A stretch of 64,000 nt of DNA from positions 1-64,000 of the forward strand of contig CAZTOZ010000061.1 of assembly GCA_964614535.1 (NCBI GenBank), written 5' to 3'. Below, in pieces: positions 60,401-64,000 of the stretch. The translations under genes were made by a program, and so were the position numbers. How positions within the stretch are numbered: the first letter of the stretch is position 1; the number at the start of each line of letters is the position of its first letter. The notes under the pieces were generated by a model that was not told the DNA's origin, did no database searches, and saw only the letters and a program-made list of their open reading frames with translations. The DNA is from JALSHZ01 sp964614535. GTDB lineage: Bacteria; Pseudomonadota; Gammaproteobacteria; UWMA-0217.

Positions 60401-60427
60401 AATGGGGGCCGTCAGCGCGAATTCAAG
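60401..60427 (-). promoter_or_regulatory. Sigma-32 (RpoH) promoter of grpE, overlapping the 3' end of hrcA
   Basis: The minus strand has CTTGAA (60422-60427), a 14-bp spacer and CCCCCATT (60401-60408), close to the sigma-32 consensus. The -35 lies inside the last codons of hrcA. The leader to grpE would be about 115 bases. Confidence 0.75.
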
Positions 60428-61440
60428 GCCGCGCTGAGCAGCCGCGAGGTGACATCGACGATCGGAATGACGCGATCGTAGGCCATCCGCGTCGGGCCGA
60501 TGACACCCAGCACGCCGACGACCTTGCCATCGACCGAATAGGGCGCGGAGACGACGCTGCAACTGTCGAGCACGTCGTAACCCGATTCCTGGCCGATGAA
60601 GATCTGCACACCGTCGGCCGTGGTACAGCGGTCGAGGATGTGGAGAATGTCGCGCTTGGCATTGAACACCTCGAACAACGCCCGCAACCGCTCGACGTCA
60701 GAGAGTTCCTGATACTCCATCAGCCGGGTCTGACCGGCCATGACGAAGTCGCCCTCCTCCTCGCTCTTGGGGTTGAGCACCTGCTCGCCCAGCGCGATGG
60801 CCGACTCCATCAGGTCGTCCATGTCCCTGCGCAGCGCCTGCAGCTCCTCCACCAGCTGTGAGCGCGCGTGCATCACATCCATCCCGGCGTAACGCTCGGT
60901 CAGGTAGTTGGCGGCCTGTTCGAGTTCGGAGCGGCTGTATTCACGATCCAGCGTCAGCACGCGGTTCTCCACCTCCCCGTGCTTGAGGACGATGACCGCC
61001 AGCACCCGGCGCCCGCCCAGCTTGACGAACTCGATCTGCTCCAGCGTGGCCGCATCCTTGCGCGGCAGCGTGACGATGCCGGCCAGCCGAGTGACACCGG
61101 AGAGCAGCCCGGACGCCGACTCCACCAGCGCGTGGGAATCCTCCGCCGCCTCCAGCTCCGCCTGCAACTGGTGGACCAGATTCTCGGTCAGCGGCTGGGT
61201 CTGGAGCATCGAATCGACGAACAGGCGATAACCGGCGGCCGTCGGCACCCGGCCCGCCGAGGTATGGGGCGATGCCAGCAACCCCATCTCCTCCAGATCG
61301 GCCATGACGTTGCGGATCGTCGCCGCGCTGACGTCCAACCCGCAGACCTTGGCCAGCGTGCGCGAACCCACCGGCTGACCGTCGGCGATGTGCGTCTCGA
61401 TCAGCGATTTGAGGAGGATCTGTTCCCGTTCCGTCAACAT
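60412..61440 (-). CDS. hrcA: Heat-inducible transcription repressor HrcA
   Basis: A 342-residue repressor that binds CIRCE elements and responds to GroEL availability. The N-terminal winged helix (about 1-75) contains LIETHIADGQPVGSRTLAKV and SAATIRNVMADLEEMGLLASPHTSAGRVPT, the family signature, here read across its SAGRVPT core. A GAF-like domain and dimerisation segment fill the rest, ending VIGPTRMAYDRVIPIVD. ATG 61440 gives the usual length; an ATG at 61470 is possible and neither has a strong ribosome site. First gene of hrcA-grpE-dnaK-dnaJ. No CIRCE element is visible in the window. Confidence 0.94.
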   Translation of the reverse strand: MLTEREQILLKSLIETHIADGQPVGSRTLAKVCGLDVSAATIRNVMADLEEMGLLASPHTSAGRVPTAAGYRLFVDSMLQTQPLTENLVHQLQAELEAAEDSHALVESASGLLSGVTRLAGIVTLPRKDAATLEQIEFVKLGGRRVLAVIVLKHGEVENRVLTLDREYSRSELEQAANYLTERYAGMDVMHARSQLVEELQALRRDMDDLMESAIALGEQVLNPKSEEEGDFVMAGQTRLMEYQELSDVERLRALFEVFNAKRDILHILDRCTTADGVQIFIGQESGYDVLDSCSVVSAPYSVDGKVVGVLGVIGPTRMAYDRVIPIVDVTSRLLSAALNSR

Positions 61441-61633
61441 GCGGTGATTACAGCCTGATTCGCAGCTCATTACAACCAGCCCACCCTGCTTGCATCACGG
61501 AAATGACGAACCCTTCCCGTCGGCGGCCACCCGCAAGGCGAATATTCCGGCACCCACCGGCGATTTCAAGTCGGCGGGGAGCAAACCGGCGTCCCGGTTG
61601 GCGGCACCGCCTTCGCATGGTAGCTTCCGGGCC

Positions 61634-62506
61634 ATGACAGCATTCCGCCACATCGGCATCATCATCAAGCAGCAGGACGAGCGCCTCAGGGAGACGCTGG
61701 ACACGTTGCTGCGCGAGCTGGAGCGGATGGCGGTGACGCTCTACCTGGACGAGACACTGCAACACGCCGGCCTGCCGCTGGAGCGGCTGGTCAGCCGTGC
61801 AGAGATCGCCAGCCAGTGCGATCTCTGTATCGTCGTCGGCGGTGACGGCACGCTGCTGGGCGCGGCACGCTCGCTGGCCGCCGCCAATGTGCCGCTGCTC
61901 GGCGTCAACATCGGCCGACTGGGATTTCTCGTCGATGTCTCGCCCGACGACCTGCCGGCACAGCTGGAGGCGATCTTCGCTGGCGATTTCCGCGTCGAGC
62001 AACGCTGCATGCTGCGGGCACGCATCCTGCGCGGCGAGGAGGTGCTCGCCAGCGAACTGGCGCTCAACGACGTGGTGATGCACGTGCGCGACGCCATCCG
62101 CATGATCGAATTCGAAACCCGCATCGACGGCCTGCTGGTCAATATGCAGCGCGCCGACGGCATCGTCGTCAGCACGCCGACCGGCTCCACCGCCTACGCC
62201 CTCTCCGGCGGCGGCCCGATCCTCCACCCCGGGATCAATGCGCTGGCCATGGTGCCGATCTGCCCGCACACGCTGAGCAGCCGACCCATCGTCGTCAGCG
62301 GCGACAGCCATATCAGCATCAGCCTGCAGCGCCACCACCACTCCCACGCACGCGTCGCCTTCGACGGCCAGAGCACGATCAACATCGAGCCGGGCGACGA
62401 ACTGCTGATCGACCGCTCCACCAACACCCTGCGACTGATCCATCCCAGTAGCTACGACTACTACGAGATCCTCCGCCAGAAGCTGGGCTGGAGCGCGCAG
62501 CCCTGA
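61634..62506 (+). CDS. nadK: NAD kinase
   Basis: A 290-residue ATP-NAD kinase making NADP. The signature GGDGTLLGAAR (69-79) with the catalytic Asp, the NE/D-type LNDVVMHVRDA and the glycine-rich STPTGSTAYALSGGGPIL region are all intact. ATG 61634 yields the family N-terminus (HIGIIIKQ). It is divergent from hrcA and 10 bp upstream of recN, so nadK-recN probably form an operon, the same neighbourhood as in E. coli. Confidence 0.97.
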   Translation: MTAFRHIGIIIKQQDERLRETLDTLLRELERMAVTLYLDETLQHAGLPLERLVSRAEIASQCDLCIVVGGDGTLLGAARSLAAANVPLLGVNIGRLGFLVDVSPDDLPAQLEAIFAGDFRVEQRCMLRARILRGEEVLASELALNDVVMHVRDAIRMIEFETRIDGLLVNMQRADGIVVSTPTGSTAYALSGGGPILHPGINALAMVPICPHTLSSRPIVVSGDSHISISLQRHHHSHARVAFDGQSTINIEPGDELLIDRSTNTLRLIHPSSYDYYEILRQKLGWSAQP

Positions 62507-62516
62507 TCCCCCGCCG

Positions 62517-64000
62517 ATGCTGACCCACATCACCATCTCGGACTTCGCCATCATCGACCACCTGGAGCTGGAGCTAGGCGACGGCATGACCGCCATCACC
62601 GGCGAGACCGGCGCCGGCAAATCGATCATGCTCGATGCCATCGGCTTGGTGCTGGGAGACCGCGCCGACGCCTCGATGGTGCGTCACGGCGCCAAGCGCG
62701 CCGACATCAGCGTCACCCTCGACCTCTCCCACCCGGAAGTGACGCAATGGCTGGAGGAGAACGACCTCGACAGCGGCGACGAATGTGTGCTGCGCCGTGT
62801 CGTCACGGCCGAGGGCCGCTCGCGTGCCTATATCAACGGCAGTGCCACCACCGTCGCCAACCTCAAGGCGCTGGGGGAAAAGCTGGTCAACATTCATGGC
62901 CAGCACGCCCATCAAACCCTGTTGCGACCGGCCGATCAGCGTGATCTGCTCGACGGCCACGGCGGGTTGTTGCCGTTGCGTGCCGAGGTAGCCGAGGCCC
63001 ATGCCCGCTGGTCGGCCCTGCGCGCACGGCTCGATGAACTGCAGGACGCGCAACATGGCCGCCAGGCGCGTCTCGACCTGCTGTCGTTCCAGTTGACCGA
63101 ACTGCAGACGCTGGCGCTTCAACCCGGAGAGTTCGCCACCCTCGAGGAAGAGCGCAACCGGCTCAGCCACGCCGACCAGCTCCGACACTACGCACAAACC
63201 GGCTATGCCAGGCTCTACGAGGCCGACGATGCCGCCTGCTCACGGCTCAACGCGGTATTGCAGGACGTGACCCGGGCGCGGGAGATCGACCCCGCCTTCG
63301 GCGAGGCGGCCACGCTACTCGACAGCGCGCTGATCCAGGCCGAGGAGGCGGCCCACGCGTTACGCGCCCTGGCCGACCGCTTCGACGCCGACCCGGACCG
63401 TCTGGCCGACGTGGAGGCGCGTTACCATCAGGCCCAGGCGCTGGCGCACAAACACCGCATCCTGCCGGAGGAGCTACCAGCGCTGCAGGCATCGATGGCC
63501 GAGGAGGTCGCCGCCCTGACCGATCCCGGGCAGTCGGTCGAGGCACTGGAAGAAGCGATCTCCCAAGCCGCCGCCGACTACGACGCGTTGGCGAAGAAAC
63601 TCGGCGGCAAGCGGGCCGAGACCGCCCGCGCCCTGGAGGAGATCATCACCGCGTCGATGCAGGAGCTGGGAATGGAGGGCGGCCGCTTCGGCGTGGAGAT
63701 CACCACCGCCGAAACCCGCGCGCGCCACGGTCGCGAGCAGATCCGCTTCCTGGTCTCGGCCAACCCCGGCCAACCGCTGAAGCCGCTGGCCTCGGTGGCC
63801 TCGGGGGGCGAGCTCTCCCGCATCAGCCTGGCCATCGCGCTGGCGGCCACCGAGCGGATGTCGCTGCCGACACTGATCTTCGACGAGGTGGACAGCGGCA
63901 TCGGAGGCGCCGTCGCCGAGGTGGTCGGTCGCCAGCTACGCGCCCTGGGTGAACGTTGCCAGGTCTTCTGCGTCACCCATCTGCCGCAGGTGGCCGCCTG
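62517..64000 (+). CDS. recN: DNA repair protein RecN (3' end beyond window)
   Basis: The first 494 codons of an SMC-like ATPase for double-strand-break repair. Walker A is GETGAGKS (29-36). A coiled-coil arm runs from about 150 to 350 and contains LSFQLTELQTLALQPGEFATL. The C-terminal head shows the ABC signature SVASGGELSRISLAIALA and Walker B PTLIFDEVDSGIGG, followed by FCVTHLPQVAA at the window edge. About 55-60 residues should be missing. ATG 62517 lies 10 bp after the nadK stop with only a weak ribosome site. Confidence 0.97.
   Translation, partial: MLTHITISDFAIIDHLELELGDGMTAITGETGAGKSIMLDAIGLVLGDRADASMVRHGAKRADISVTLDLSHPEVTQWLEENDLDSGDECVLRRVVTAEGRSRAYINGSATTVANLKALGEKLVNIHGQHAHQTLLRPADQRDLLDGHGGLLPLRAEVAEAHARWSALRARLDELQDAQHGRQARLDLLSFQLTELQTLALQPGEFATLEEERNRLSHADQLRHYAQTGYARLYEADDAACSRLNAVLQDVTRAREIDPAFGEAATLLDSALIQAEEAAHALRALADRFDADPDRLADVEARYHQAQALAHKHRILPEELPALQASMAEEVAALTDPGQSVEALEEAISQAAADYDALAKKLGGKRAETARALEEIITASMQELGMEGGRFGVEITTAETRARHGREQIRFLVSANPGQPLKPLASVASGGELSRISLAIALAATERMSLPTLIFDEVDSGIGGAVAEVVGRQLRALGERCQVFCVTHLPQVAA

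Noticed and set aside
59594..61633. CIRCE operator for HrcA
   Set aside because: I looked at the hrcA, grpE and dnaK upstream regions on both strands and found no 9-bp dyad resembling TTAGCACTC / GAGTGCTAA.

Overview
The window is GC-rich, densely coded chromosomal DNA from a gammaproteobacterium. The gene order metY–rimP–nusA–infB–rbfA–truB–rpsO–pnp, the block dnaK–dnaJ–dapB–carA–carB–greA–yhbY–rlmE–ftsH–folP–glmM–tpiA–secG–tRNA-Leu(GAG), and the grpE–nadK–recN neighbourhood all keep gammaproteobacterial (E. coli-like) synteny. A secreted Gly/Tyr-rich protein resembling sulfur-globule envelope proteins hints at a sulfur-oxidising lineage such as a Chromatiales relative. That placement is an inference from one gene.

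Layout. 1–482: a terminator for an off-window gene, then a tandem pair of palindromic intergenic repeats. 0.5–7.3 kb: a LysR regulator divergent from ppsR–ppsA and a fused HAD-phosphatase/2-phosphoglycerate-kinase-like gene (a phosphoenolpyruvate module). 7.3–10 kb: leuA (type 2), an Lrp/AsnC regulator and glyoxalase I. 10–15.2 kb: the accessory part of the window, with cardiolipin synthase, a soluble Cache/PDC-type sensor protein, the sulfur-globule-like protein with a well-defined promoter, and a secreted trypsin-like protease of unusual architecture. 15.2–20.1 kb: an ECF sigma/anti-sigma pair followed by guaD and glgX.

20.3–61.4 kb is one long stretch of core genes, almost all on the minus strand: pnp back to rimP, initiator tRNA, the complete 14-gene NADH dehydrogenase I operon, tRNA-Leu(GAG), secG–tpiA–glmM–folP–ftsH–rlmE, greA–carB–carA–dapB, and dnaJ–dnaK–grpE–hrcA. 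61.6–64 kb carries nadK and the 5' part of recN on the plus strand.

How the genes work together: PpsR controls PpsA, which makes PEP from pyruvate; the fused third gene may act on a neighbouring three-carbon phosphate. The nuo operon builds complex I. The transcription/translation cluster is preceded by tandem terminators. The chaperone cluster combines hrcA with two consensus sigma-32 promoters (dnaK and grpE). I saw no insertion sequence, prophage, CRISPR array or rRNA. The most novel-looking items are the HAD/2PGK-like fusion coupled to ppsA, the S1 protease with a PA-like insert, an internal GlyGly-CTERM-like segment and a lipobox, and the sulfur-globule-like gene with its operator-like palindrome.
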